Assembly: GCA_050246735.1 (NCBI GenBank) | Contig: JBFWVM010000007.1 | Span: forward strand, 1 to 64,000 | DNA: 64,000 bases | Direction: 5' to 3' | DNA from: Taklimakanibacter sp050246735 | Lineage (GTDB): Bacteria > Pseudomonadota > Alphaproteobacteria > Rhizobiales > Aestuariivirgaceae | Shown: positions 7,784 through 14,746 of the stretch, in pieces | Layout of the letters: each line of letters opens with the position of its first letter | Position numbering within the stretch: the stretch's first letter is position 1 | Notes under the pieces: generated by a model | Database searches by the model: none | The model's input: the letters and a program-made list of their open reading frames with translations, nothing else | Told to the model about the DNA's origin: nothing | Made by a program: the position numbers and the translations under genes

Positions 7784-8509
7784 ATGAAGACGGCGGTCTA
7801 TTTCGCGGGCGTCGCTACGCTCGCGGCTATGGCTATTGCGGTTCCGCAACTGACTGCACCGCAGGCGGCCCGGCTCTACTGCCTGAATAGCCAGGAGCAT
7901 GGCCCATGCGGCTCCGAGCATGCCGGGTCTGGCAACTATAACGGTGTCCGTTCGAATTTCGGCTCCTCATCCGGACGGACCTCGAGCTCCGGTTCGTCCG
8001 GAGCATCGAGCTCAGGCTCTTCCGGCACGTCCGGCAATACTTCGAGCTCGGGCTCCTCCGGCGAATCGAGTTCCGGGGCTTCAGGCTCAAGCTCCGGTTC
8101 GTCCGGAGAATCGAGCTCAGGCTCCTCCGGCACGTCCGGCAACACCTCGAGCTCGGGCTCCTCCGGTGAATCGAGCTCCGGGGCTTCGGGCTCGAGCTCA
8201 GGCTCCTCCGGTGAATCGAGCTCAGGCTCCTCCGGCACGTCCGGCAATACATCGAGTTCGGGCTCGTCCGGTGAATCGAGCTCGGGCTCTTCCGGCACGT
8301 CCGGCAATACATCGAGCTCGGGCTCCTCCGGTGAATCGAGCTCCGGGGCTTCAGGCTCGAGCTCAGGCTCGTCCGGTGAATCGAGCTCGGGCTCTTCCGG
8401 CACGTCCGGTAATACATCGAGCTCGGGCTCCTCCGGTGAATCGAGCTCCGGGGCTTCAGGCTCGAGCTCAGGCTCATCCGGTGAATCGAGCTCCGGTGGA
8501 TCGGGCTAG
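7784..8509 (+). CDS. Exported Ser/Gly-rich tandem-repeat protein
   Basis: A 241-residue protein of no recognised family. ATG 7784 is chosen because AGGAG lies eight bases upstream and a signal peptide starts there (hydrophobic core FAGVATLAAMAIAV, likely cleavage after about residue 28). A short segment with two cysteines (YCLNSQEHGPC) follows. The rest is almost only Ser, Gly, Glu, Thr, Ala and Asn in repeats built from SSGTSGNT, SSSGSSGESSSG and ASG blocks. It is probably disordered or glycosylatable and lies outside the cytoplasmic membrane. The downstream membrane methyltransferase is 33 bases away. Function unknown. Confidence 0.7.
   Translation: MKTAVYFAGVATLAAMAIAVPQLTAPQAARLYCLNSQEHGPCGSEHAGSGNYNGVRSNFGSSSGRTSSSGSSGASSSGSSGTSGNTSSSGSSGESSSGASGSSSGSSGESSSGSSGTSGNTSSSGSSGESSSGASGSSSGSSGESSSGSSGTSGNTSSSGSSGESSSGSSGTSGNTSSSGSSGESSSGASGSSSGSSGESSSGSSGTSGNTSSSGSSGESSSGASGSSSGSSGESSSGGSG
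7984..8506 (+). repeat. Coding minisatellite, 105-base and 60-base units
   Basis: The block ending in GGCAAYAC recurs with ends at about 8040, 8145, 8250, 8310 and 8415, giving unit lengths of 105, 105, 60 and 105 bases. All are multiples of three, so copy-number changes keep the reading frame. Copies differ mainly at synonymous positions (for example TCC/TCT/TCG). This implies repeated expansion and contraction by slippage or recombination. Other frames and the opposite strand stay open only as a by-product of this periodicity. Confidence 0.9.
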
Positions 8510-8514
8510 GGCGG

Positions 8515-8535
8515 AACCGCAGATGCCCTGCGGTT
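8515..8535 (+). terminator. Perfect hairpin after the repeat-protein gene
   Basis: AACCGCAG at 8515-8522 pairs with CTGCGGTT at 8528-8535 across a five-base loop, six bases after the repeat-protein stop and seven before the next ATG. There is no T tract, so it may be an attenuating or RNA-stabilising stem rather than a full terminator. It would reduce or uncouple expression of the membrane methyltransferase gene. Confidence 0.5.
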
Positions 8536-8542
8536 GACGCCG

Positions 8543-9919
8543 ATGGACATGCTGCGGGGCCGGGAGGTCTCCGGCCAAGGCTTCCCCGGCGCACCCGACC
8601 GTCCGGTCTCTCCTTCGCCCCGGTCCGCCGGCGGTCTGCTCACCGGCACGGCTGGAATAATCGCGGCCCTGGCCGGCATGGGGCTTCTGCGCGGATGGGA
8701 CGAAGCCGGCTACCTCAAGACGCTTGCCGTGCTCGCCTTGTCGGCCGTCGCGATGGCGGCCACGGACCTCCTCGTCTATCGGGTCCGGGACAACCCCACC
8801 ACGGAGCTGGCGCGGCGGCCGGTCCGGCCGTTCGATCTGCCGCGGATCGTCCGCAAGCTTGCCGCCTTCTGGCTCACCATTGGGGCGATAGCGGCGCTCT
8901 ACGCCCTGCTGCCGGAATATGGAAACGCCTTCTACCGGCCGTTCAAGGACGCCGCCCTGTTGCTGTTGCCGGGCCTGATCGTCGTTTCGCCCTTCTACAT
9001 CGCCTATGTCGACCGCCGGCAGCGCGATCCCGTCGATGCCTATGCGCAGCTTGCCATGCTGCTCACGGGATGGCGTCCGGCCGACTGGACCACCCTTGTC
9101 ACCCATGGGCGGAGCTGGCTCGTGAAGGGGTTCTTCCTGCCGCTGATGTTCGTCTATGTGCACGACGACCTCGCTGCCCTGTGGTCGGCTTCGCCGCTGC
9201 CGCCTCTCGACTTCCAGCACATCTTCTCGCGGACGATCGACCTGTTCTATCTTCTCGACGTGCTCCTGGCCACGATCGCCTATGCGCTGACGCTGCGCGT
9301 GATCGACAGCCACGTCCGGAGCGTCGAGCCGACGCTCGGCGGCTGGGCGATCTGCCTCCTCTGCTACCGGCCGTTCACCGATCTTCAGAACCATTACATC
9401 CAGTATGAGCTCGACGATCTCTACTGGGGCAAGGTCTTCGCGCCCTATCCGTGGATCTACGTGCTGTGGGGCAGCGCCATACTGGTCCTCGTCTTCATCT
9501 ATGTCTGGTCGACCGCGATGTTCGGCCTGCGCTTCTCCAATCTCACCAACCGCGGGATCATCGCCAATGGGCCTTATCGGTGGGTCAAGCACCCGGCCTA
9601 TCTGAGCAAGAACCTCAGCTGGTGGCTGATCTCGGTGCCGTTCGTCGCGGGCGCCGGCTGGCTCACCGCCCTGCAGTCCTGCCTGATGCTCGCCGCCGCC
9701 AATCTCATTTATTATCTGCGCGCCAGGACCGAGGAACGCCATCTCGGCGCCGACCCGCTCTATCGGGACTACCAGGCCTTCATCGCCAGGCACGGCCTGC
9801 TGGCCCGTCTCATGGGCAAGGTCGGATCACGCCGTGCCGAGATCGCGCAACAGATCGGGCACGAAGCTCGCGAAGGCGCCGCTCTCGACCAGCCGCGCGA
9901 CGGCCTCGATGTCGGTTGA
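8543..9919 (+). CDS. Multi-pass membrane protein with isoprenylcysteine carboxyl methyltransferase-like C-terminus
   Basis: A 458-residue integral membrane protein with about ten hydrophobic segments. The C-terminal part carries the ICMT/PEMT pattern: ANGPYRWVKHPAYLSKNLSWW (near residue 345) followed by YYLRARTEERHLGADPLYRDY. In that family these residues bind S-adenosylmethionine and a lipid-like substrate. The N-terminal 300 residues are extra membrane helices not found in minimal ICMT proteins. ATG 8543 is chosen; the TTG nine bases earlier lies in a hairpin. Its last 31 residues overlap the 3' end of the convergent hutH by 93 bases, and that tail looks non-homologous. The substrate is unknown; bacteria use such enzymes on lipids or small hydrophobic molecules. 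Confidence 0.75.
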   Translation: MDMLRGREVSGQGFPGAPDRPVSPSPRSAGGLLTGTAGIIAALAGMGLLRGWDEAGYLKTLAVLALSAVAMAATDLLVYRVRDNPTTELARRPVRPFDLPRIVRKLAAFWLTIGAIAALYALLPEYGNAFYRPFKDAALLLLPGLIVVSPFYIAYVDRRQRDPVDAYAQLAMLLTGWRPADWTTLVTHGRSWLVKGFFLPLMFVYVHDDLAALWSASPLPPLDFQHIFSRTIDLFYLLDVLLATIAYALTLRVIDSHVRSVEPTLGGWAICLLCYRPFTDLQNHYIQYELDDLYWGKVFAPYPWIYVLWGSAILVLVFIYVWSTAMFGLRFSNLTNRGIIANGPYRWVKHPAYLSKNLSWWLISVPFVAGAGWLTALQSCLMLAAANLIYYLRARTEERHLGADPLYRDYQAFIARHGLLARLMGKVGSRRAEIAQQIGHEAREGAALDQPRDGLDVG

Positions 9920-11362
9920 GAATTCGCGGTCGCTCTCGCGCCGGGCGGCCGTGCCGCGGACGAGTTCGTATGCCGCTTCCAGCGGCTTGGACGAGGCGAG
10001 CGGCCGGCGGAAGTCGATGCCCTCGGCGGCGGCCAGCAGTTCGATGGCGATGATGCGCGCGAGATTGGCGTTCATGAGGGAGAGCCGGCGCGCCCCATGC
10101 GTCGCCATGCTGACGTGATCTTCCTGGTTGGCCGAGGTCGGCACGCTGTCGACGCTTGCCGGATGCGCGAGCTGCTTGTTCTCGCTCATCAGCGCCGCCG
10201 CCGTGCATTGCGGGATCATGAAGCCCGAATTGAGGCCGGGATTGCGGATCAGGAACGGCGGCAGGAGCGATATCGTCGGGTCGATGAGCGCGGCGATCCG
10301 CCTTTCGCTGATCGAGCCCATTTCGGCGACGGCCATGGCGATGATGTCGGCGGCGAAGGCGACGGGCTCGGCATGGAAATTGCCGCCCGACAGCACGGCG
10401 CCGTCCTCGGCGAAGACGAGCGGGTTGTCGGAGACGCCATTGGCTTCGATGAGGAGCGTGCGCGCCGCATGGCCGAGAAGGTCGAGCGCCGCGCCCATCA
10501 CCTGCGGCTGGCAGCGGAAGGAATAGGGATCCTGCACGCGCTCGTCGCCCGACACGTGCGAGGCGCGGATGGCGCTGCCCGCCATGAGGCGGCGATAGTG
10601 CCGCGCCGCGAGCTGCTGGCCGGGATGCGGCCGCAAGGCATGGATGCGCGGATCGAAGGGCGTGTCCGATCCCATGACGGCGTCGACCGAAAGCGCGCCG
10701 GCGAGAATTTCGCTCGCGGCATTGCGCTCGGCGGCGACGAGGCCGTCAAGGGCGAGCGCGGTCGAGACCTGGGTGCCGTTGAGGAGGGCCAGGCCCTCCT
10801 TGGGTCCGAGCGGCACGGGGGCGAGCCCCGCCGCCCGCAGCGCCTCGCGCCCGCCGACGCGCCTGCCCTCGACGAAGGCCTCGCCCTCGCCGATGAGCAC
10901 CAGGCTCAGATGCGCGAGCGGCGCCAGGTCGCCCGAGGCGCCGACCGAGCCCTGCGCCGGGATCACCGGCAATATGTCGCGGTTGACGAGGCCCGCCAGC
11001 GTGTCCATCGCCTGGACGCTGATGCCCGAGGCGCCTTGCGAAAGCGCGTTGATCTTGAGCAGGAGGATGGTGCGCACGACGGCCGCGGCGAGCGGCGTGC
11101 CGACGCCCGCCGCGTGCGAGCGCACGATGTTGAGCTGCAGGGCGGAGAGATCGGCCGCGGCGATGCGCTGCCTGGCGAGCTTGCCGAAGCCGGTATTGAC
11201 GCCGTAGATCGCCTCGCCCGTGGCGAGGAGCCGCGTCACCGTCTCGGCGCTGCGGGTGATGGCGGCGCGCGCCTTTTCCGAAAGCTCGACGGTGACCGGT
11301 CCGGCCAGCGCCTGGCGGACGTCGTCGAGGGTAAGCGGCCTGTCGCCGATGCGGATGCTCAT
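9827..11362 (-). CDS. hutH: Histidine ammonia-lyase
   Basis: A 511-residue histidine ammonia-lyase making urocanate and ammonia from L-histidine, the first step of the pathway. The MIO triad Ala142-Ser143-Gly144 is intact within GSVGASGDLAPLAHL. YGVNTGFG (53-60), LLNGTQVSTAL, QDPYSFRCQPQVMG and NQEDHVSM are all canonical. hutF lies immediately upstream on the same strand: hutH starts nine bases after the hutF stop, so they form one operon. The 3' end overlaps the convergent membrane methyltransferase gene. Expression is presumably released when urocanate binds HutC. Confidence 0.96.
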   Translation of the reverse strand: MSIRIGDRPLTLDDVRQALAGPVTVELSEKARAAITRSAETVTRLLATGEAIYGVNTGFGKLARQRIAAADLSALQLNIVRSHAAGVGTPLAAAVVRTILLLKINALSQGASGISVQAMDTLAGLVNRDILPVIPAQGSVGASGDLAPLAHLSLVLIGEGEAFVEGRRVGGREALRAAGLAPVPLGPKEGLALLNGTQVSTALALDGLVAAERNAASEILAGALSVDAVMGSDTPFDPRIHALRPHPGQQLAARHYRRLMAGSAIRASHVSGDERVQDPYSFRCQPQVMGAALDLLGHAARTLLIEANGVSDNPLVFAEDGAVLSGGNFHAEPVAFAADIIAMAVAEMGSISERRIAALIDPTISLLPPFLIRNPGLNSGFMIPQCTAAALMSENKQLAHPASVDSVPTSANQEDHVSMATHGARRLSLMNANLARIIAIELLAAAEGIDFRRPLASSKPLEAAYELVRGTAARRESDREFSTDIEAVARLVESGAFASFVPDLLRDLGTA

Positions 11363-11371
11363 GAAGACCCC

Positions 11372-12757
11372 TTATGCTGTGAGCCGCTTCACCGCGGCGC
11401 GGAAATTCCCGAGGATGGCTTCTTCCTTGACGTGGCGGCGGTCCTCGACCACCTGCCGGCCGGCGACGAAGACATCGCGCACGCATGCATTGCCGCCGGA
11501 GAAGATCCAGCTGTCGAGAACCTGGTCCCCCGACCGCCCGATGAGGGCCGGATGCTCGTCGTCGAGCACGGCGATGTCGGCGCGGCGGCCCGGCGCCAGC
11601 GCGCCGACCGGCTGCGCCATGGACACGGCGCCGCCTTCGAGGGCGGCATCGAGCAGCGTGCGGCCGGTCGATTTTCCGGGCCCCGAGGCCAGCGCATTGC
11701 GGGTGCGGTCCCTGAGGCGCTGCGAATATTCGAGCGTCCTGAGGTCCTCGGCCGGGCTGACGCTGACATGGCTGTCGGAGCCGATGGCGATGGCGCCCCG
11801 GGCTTTCAGGAAGCGGTCGGCCGGGAAGATGCCGTCGCCGAGATTGGCCTCGGTCGTGGGACACAGGCCCGCGATCATGCCGGAGCGCGCCATGCGCTCC
11901 GTCTCCTGCGCCGTCATATGGGTGGCGTGAATGCCGCACCAGCGGTCCGACACGGCGAAATTGTCGAGAAGATAGTCGACCGGCCGCGTGCCGCCCGACC
12001 AGGCGAGGCAATCGTCGACTTCCCTGGTCTGCTCGGCGACATGGATATGGATCGGCGCTGCCTCCCGCCCGAGCCGGTCGAGGCCGGCAATGACCTCGGT
12101 GAGAAGCTCCCTGGTCACCGCCCGCAGCGAATGGGGCGAGATGCCGAGACGGCTGAGCTCGTCGGTCCGGCTCTCTTTGTCGAGCCTTTCGAGGATCCTC
12201 ATATAGCGCCTCTCGTCATTGATGAAGCGCCGCTGTCCGGAAGCCGGCGGCTGGCCGCCGAAGCCGCCATAGGCATAGAGCGTCGGCAGCAGGGTGATGG
12301 CGATCCCCGCATCCGCCGCCGCCGCGTGGCAGCGCAGGGAAAGCTCGGCCGGTTCGTCATAGGGTGTTCCGTCCGGCTGATGATGCAGATACTGGAATTC
12401 GCCGACGACGGTCGAGCCGCTCTTCAGCATCTCCACATAGAGCTGCGCCGCGACCGCCTGGAGGTCTTCCGGGCCGAGCCTGAGGGCGAAGCCGTACATC
12501 ACCTCGCGCCAGGTCCAGAAGGAATCGGCGCCGGGGCCTGCGACCTCCGCCAGCCCGGCCATGAGGCGCTGATGGGCATGCGAATGGACGTTCGGGACCG
12601 CCGGAACGGCGATGCCTTTCAGGCTCCTGGCGGTCTTGTCGCCGCCGCCCGTCTCGACCGTCCCGATCGTTCCGCCGGGGTCGAGGGTGAAAGTGACGTC
12701 CGATGCCCAGCCCGAGGGAAGAAGGGCGGACGCAAATTTCAACTTGCGCTGTCTCAT
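11372..12757 (-). CDS. hutF: Formimidoylglutamate deiminase
   Basis: A 461-residue amidohydrolase-superfamily enzyme that converts N-formimino-L-glutamate to N-formyl-L-glutamate and ammonia. Metal and substrate motifs are NVHSHAHQRLMAGLAEV (about residue 75), IHVAEQTREVDDC, CGIHATHMT and GSDSHVSVSPAEDLRTLEY. The ATG at 12755-12757 is chosen: homology begins at MRQRKLKFASALLPSGW, and an upstream extension would cross the operator. Its presence shows that this organism uses the five-step route needing HutG rather than direct HutE/HutG formiminoglutamase. It is divergent from hutI, with only 43 bases between the two starts. Confidence 0.94.
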   Translation of the reverse strand: MRQRKLKFASALLPSGWASDVTFTLDPGGTIGTVETGGGDKTARSLKGIAVPAVPNVHSHAHQRLMAGLAEVAGPGADSFWTWREVMYGFALRLGPEDLQAVAAQLYVEMLKSGSTVVGEFQYLHHQPDGTPYDEPAELSLRCHAAAADAGIAITLLPTLYAYGGFGGQPPASGQRRFINDERRYMRILERLDKESRTDELSRLGISPHSLRAVTRELLTEVIAGLDRLGREAAPIHIHVAEQTREVDDCLAWSGGTRPVDYLLDNFAVSDRWCGIHATHMTAQETERMARSGMIAGLCPTTEANLGDGIFPADRFLKARGAIAIGSDSHVSVSPAEDLRTLEYSQRLRDRTRNALASGPGKSTGRTLLDAALEGGAVSMAQPVGALAPGRRADIAVLDDEHPALIGRSGDQVLDSWIFSGGNACVRDVFVAGRQVVEDRRHVKEEAILGNFRAAVKRLTA

Positions 12758-12767
12758 CTTTCCACTA

Positions 12768-12793
12768 TACTGTATATACAACCTTATACAAGT
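12768..12793. promoter_or_regulatory. Candidate HutC operators between hutF and hutI
   Basis: The 43-base divergent region is sharply AT-rich. It holds a perfect palindrome, TGTATATACA (12771-12780), and a second near-palindrome, CTTATACAAG (12783-12792). Known HutC boxes in proteobacteria contain TTGTATA/TATACAA-like half sites. The hutC gene lies 1.2 kb away on the hutI side. One repressor bound here could shut off both arms of the hut cluster; this is inferred from the motif and position. Confidence 0.7.
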
Positions 12794-12800
12794 GGCTTTG

Positions 12801-14009
12801 ATGCTTTTTTCCAATCTCCAGCTCGCAACCATGGCCGAAGGCCGGCCCTATGGCCTGATCGCGGACGGCGCCCTGCTTGCCGATGGCGACAGGATCGTCT
12901 GGGCCGGCCCGCGCCGGGATGCGCCCAAGGACATGGACGGCGAGGACATGGATTGCGGCGGGCGGCTTCTCACGCCCGGCCTCATCGACTGCCATACCCA
13001 TCTCGTCTATGGCGGCAACCGCGCCAACGAGTTCGAGCAGCGCCTCAACGGCGTCGCCTATGCCGACATCGCCAAGGCGGGCGGCGGCATTCTCTCCACC
13101 GTGCGCGCCACGCGCGCGGCGAGCGAGGAGGAGCTCCTTCGGTCGGCGTCGTCGCGGCTCCGATGCCTGCTCGCCGAAGGCGTGACAACGATCGAGATCA
13201 AGTCCGGCTATGGGCTCGACGTCGAGACCGAGATGAAGATGCTCAGGGTGGCCCGCAGCCTCGGGCGGCATCACCCCGTCGACGTCGTGACCAGCTATCT
13301 CGGCGCCCACGCCTTTCCCGCCGAATACCGCGACGATCACGCCGCCTATGTCGATCTGGTCTGCGACAGGGCCCTGCCGGCGGTCGCCGGGGCGAAGCTC
13401 GCCGACGCCGTCGACGCCTTCTGCGAGAGCATCGCCTTCTCCGTCGCCGAAACCGAAAAGGTCTTCGCCGCCGCCCGCGCGCTCGAGCTTCCGGTCAAGC
13501 TCCATGCCGAGCAGCTCTCCGATCTGGGCGGCGCCAGGCTCGCCGCCCGCCATGGCGCACTGTCGGTCGATCACATCGAATATCTCGACGAGGACGGCGT
13601 CGCCGCCATCGCCGCCTCGGGAACCATCGCCGTGCTCCTGCCCGGCGCCTTCTACTATCTTAAAGAGAAGCAGCATCCGCCGGTCGCCACCTTGCGCCGT
13701 CACCAAGTGCCGATCGCCGTCGCGACCGATCTCAACCCCGGCTCGTCGCCCGTCCATTCGCTCCTCGCCGCCATGAACATGGCCTGCGTCCTCTTCGGCC
13801 TGACCCCCGAAGAGGCGCTGCGCGGCGTGACCGTCAACGCCGCGCGCGCTCTGGGTCTTCGGGACCGCGGCGTGATCGCCGCCGGCATGAAGGCCGATTT
13901 TGTCCTGTGGGATGCCGAGCGGCCGGGCGACCTCGCCTATCCCCTGGGCTGCAATCCTTGCGCCGCCGTGATCCGCAACGGCCGGATCGTCCGGGGCGGG
14001 GTCCGATGA
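12801..14009 (+). CDS. hutI: Imidazolonepropionase
   Basis: A 402-residue imidazolonepropionase, hydrolysing 4-imidazolone-5-propanoate to formiminoglutamate. Visible motifs are DCHTHLVYGGNRANEFEQRL (metal His and substrate Arg/Glu, about residue 68), IEIKSGYGLDVETEMKML, KLHAEQLSDLGGARLAA, VDHIEYLD and ATDLNPGSSP. ATG 12801 lies just after the operator; an in-frame ATG at 12831 is a possible alternative, but the upstream residues FSNLQLATM match the family start. The stop overlaps the hutC start as ATGA, so hutI, hutC and hutU form one coupled operon. Confidence 0.95.
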   Translation: MLFSNLQLATMAEGRPYGLIADGALLADGDRIVWAGPRRDAPKDMDGEDMDCGGRLLTPGLIDCHTHLVYGGNRANEFEQRLNGVAYADIAKAGGGILSTVRATRAASEEELLRSASSRLRCLLAEGVTTIEIKSGYGLDVETEMKMLRVARSLGRHHPVDVVTSYLGAHAFPAEYRDDHAAYVDLVCDRALPAVAGAKLADAVDAFCESIAFSVAETEKVFAAARALELPVKLHAEQLSDLGGARLAARHGALSVDHIEYLDEDGVAAIAASGTIAVLLPGAFYYLKEKQHPPVATLRRHQVPIAVATDLNPGSSPVHSLLAAMNMACVLFGLTPEEALRGVTVNAARALGLRDRGVIAAGMKADFVLWDAERPGDLAYPLGCNPCAAVIRNGRIVRGGVR

Positions 14010-14746
14010 CCGCGCCGCTCTATGCCAAGGTCAAGGAGCATATCCTCGATCATATCCGCTCCGGCGCCTGGACGCCGGGCATGCGCGTGCCCTCCGAGAA
14101 CGAGCTGGTCGGACATTTCAGCATCTCGCGCATGACGGCCAACCGGGCGCTGCGCGAGCTCACCGCCGACGGCTTCCTGTCGCGCGTGCCGGGCGTCGGC
14201 ACCTTCGTCAAGGAGCCCCCGGCGCGCTCGAGCCTGCTCGAATTGCGCAATATCGCCGAGGAGATCGCGCAGCGCGGCCATGCCCATGCCGCCCATGTCG
14301 AGACGCGCCGGACCATCGAGGCGACGCCGCCTTTGGCGGAAGAGTTCGAGCTGAAGCTCCCGGCGAAGCTCTTCCACCTGGTGATGGTGCATACGGAGAA
14401 CGGCGTGCCGGTGCAGCTCGAGGAGCGCTATGTCAACCCGTTCATGGCGCCGCATTTCGCCGGGCAGGATTTCTCGAAAGTGACGCCGACCGCCTATCTG
14501 GTCGCCCATCAGCCGGTCGACGAGCTGGAGCATACGGTCGAAGCCGTCATGCCCACGGCCGACCGGCAGGCCTTGCTCGACATCGGCGAGAACGAGCCCT
14601 GCCTCGCCCTCCATCGCCGGAGCTGGAGCAAGGGTCATGTCGTCACCGTCGCGACCCTCGTCTATCCGGCCAGCCGCTACGCCCTTTACAGCCGCTACAG
14701 GACCTCGCCCTTGGGAACGCTCAGCCAGCAGGAGTCGCCTCGATGA
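14006..14746 (+). CDS. hutC: Histidine utilisation repressor, GntR family
   Basis: A 246-residue GntR/HutC-subfamily regulator. A winged helix-turn-helix spans residues 1-75 (PSENELVGHFSISRMTANRAL and GVGTFV). A UTRA effector domain follows (about 90-235, including LFHLVMVHTENGVPVQLEERYVN). In known systems urocanate binds the UTRA domain and releases the repressor. Both ends overlap neighbours as ATGA (hutI before, hutU after). Its position inside the operon gives autoregulation. The natural operator candidate is the palindrome pair between hutF and hutI. Confidence 0.93.
   Translation: MTAPLYAKVKEHILDHIRSGAWTPGMRVPSENELVGHFSISRMTANRALRELTADGFLSRVPGVGTFVKEPPARSSLLELRNIAEEIAQRGHAHAAHVETRRTIEATPPLAEEFELKLPAKLFHLVMVHTENGVPVQLEERYVNPFMAPHFAGQDFSKVTPTAYLVAHQPVDELEHTVEAVMPTADRQALLDIGENEPCLALHRRSWSKGHVVTVATLVYPASRYALYSRYRTSPLGTLSQQESPR

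Noticed and set aside
7984..8506. CRISPR-like regularly spaced repeats
   Set aside because: Repeat units are contiguous, coding and multiples of three; there are no unique spacers and no cas genes.
10097..13663. 1188-codon open frame on the plus strand opposite hutH and hutF
   Set aside because: It is the antisense of two well-supported hut genes in GC-rich DNA; its Arg/Gly/Ala/Asp-rich sequence has no family pattern and it runs across the hut operator.
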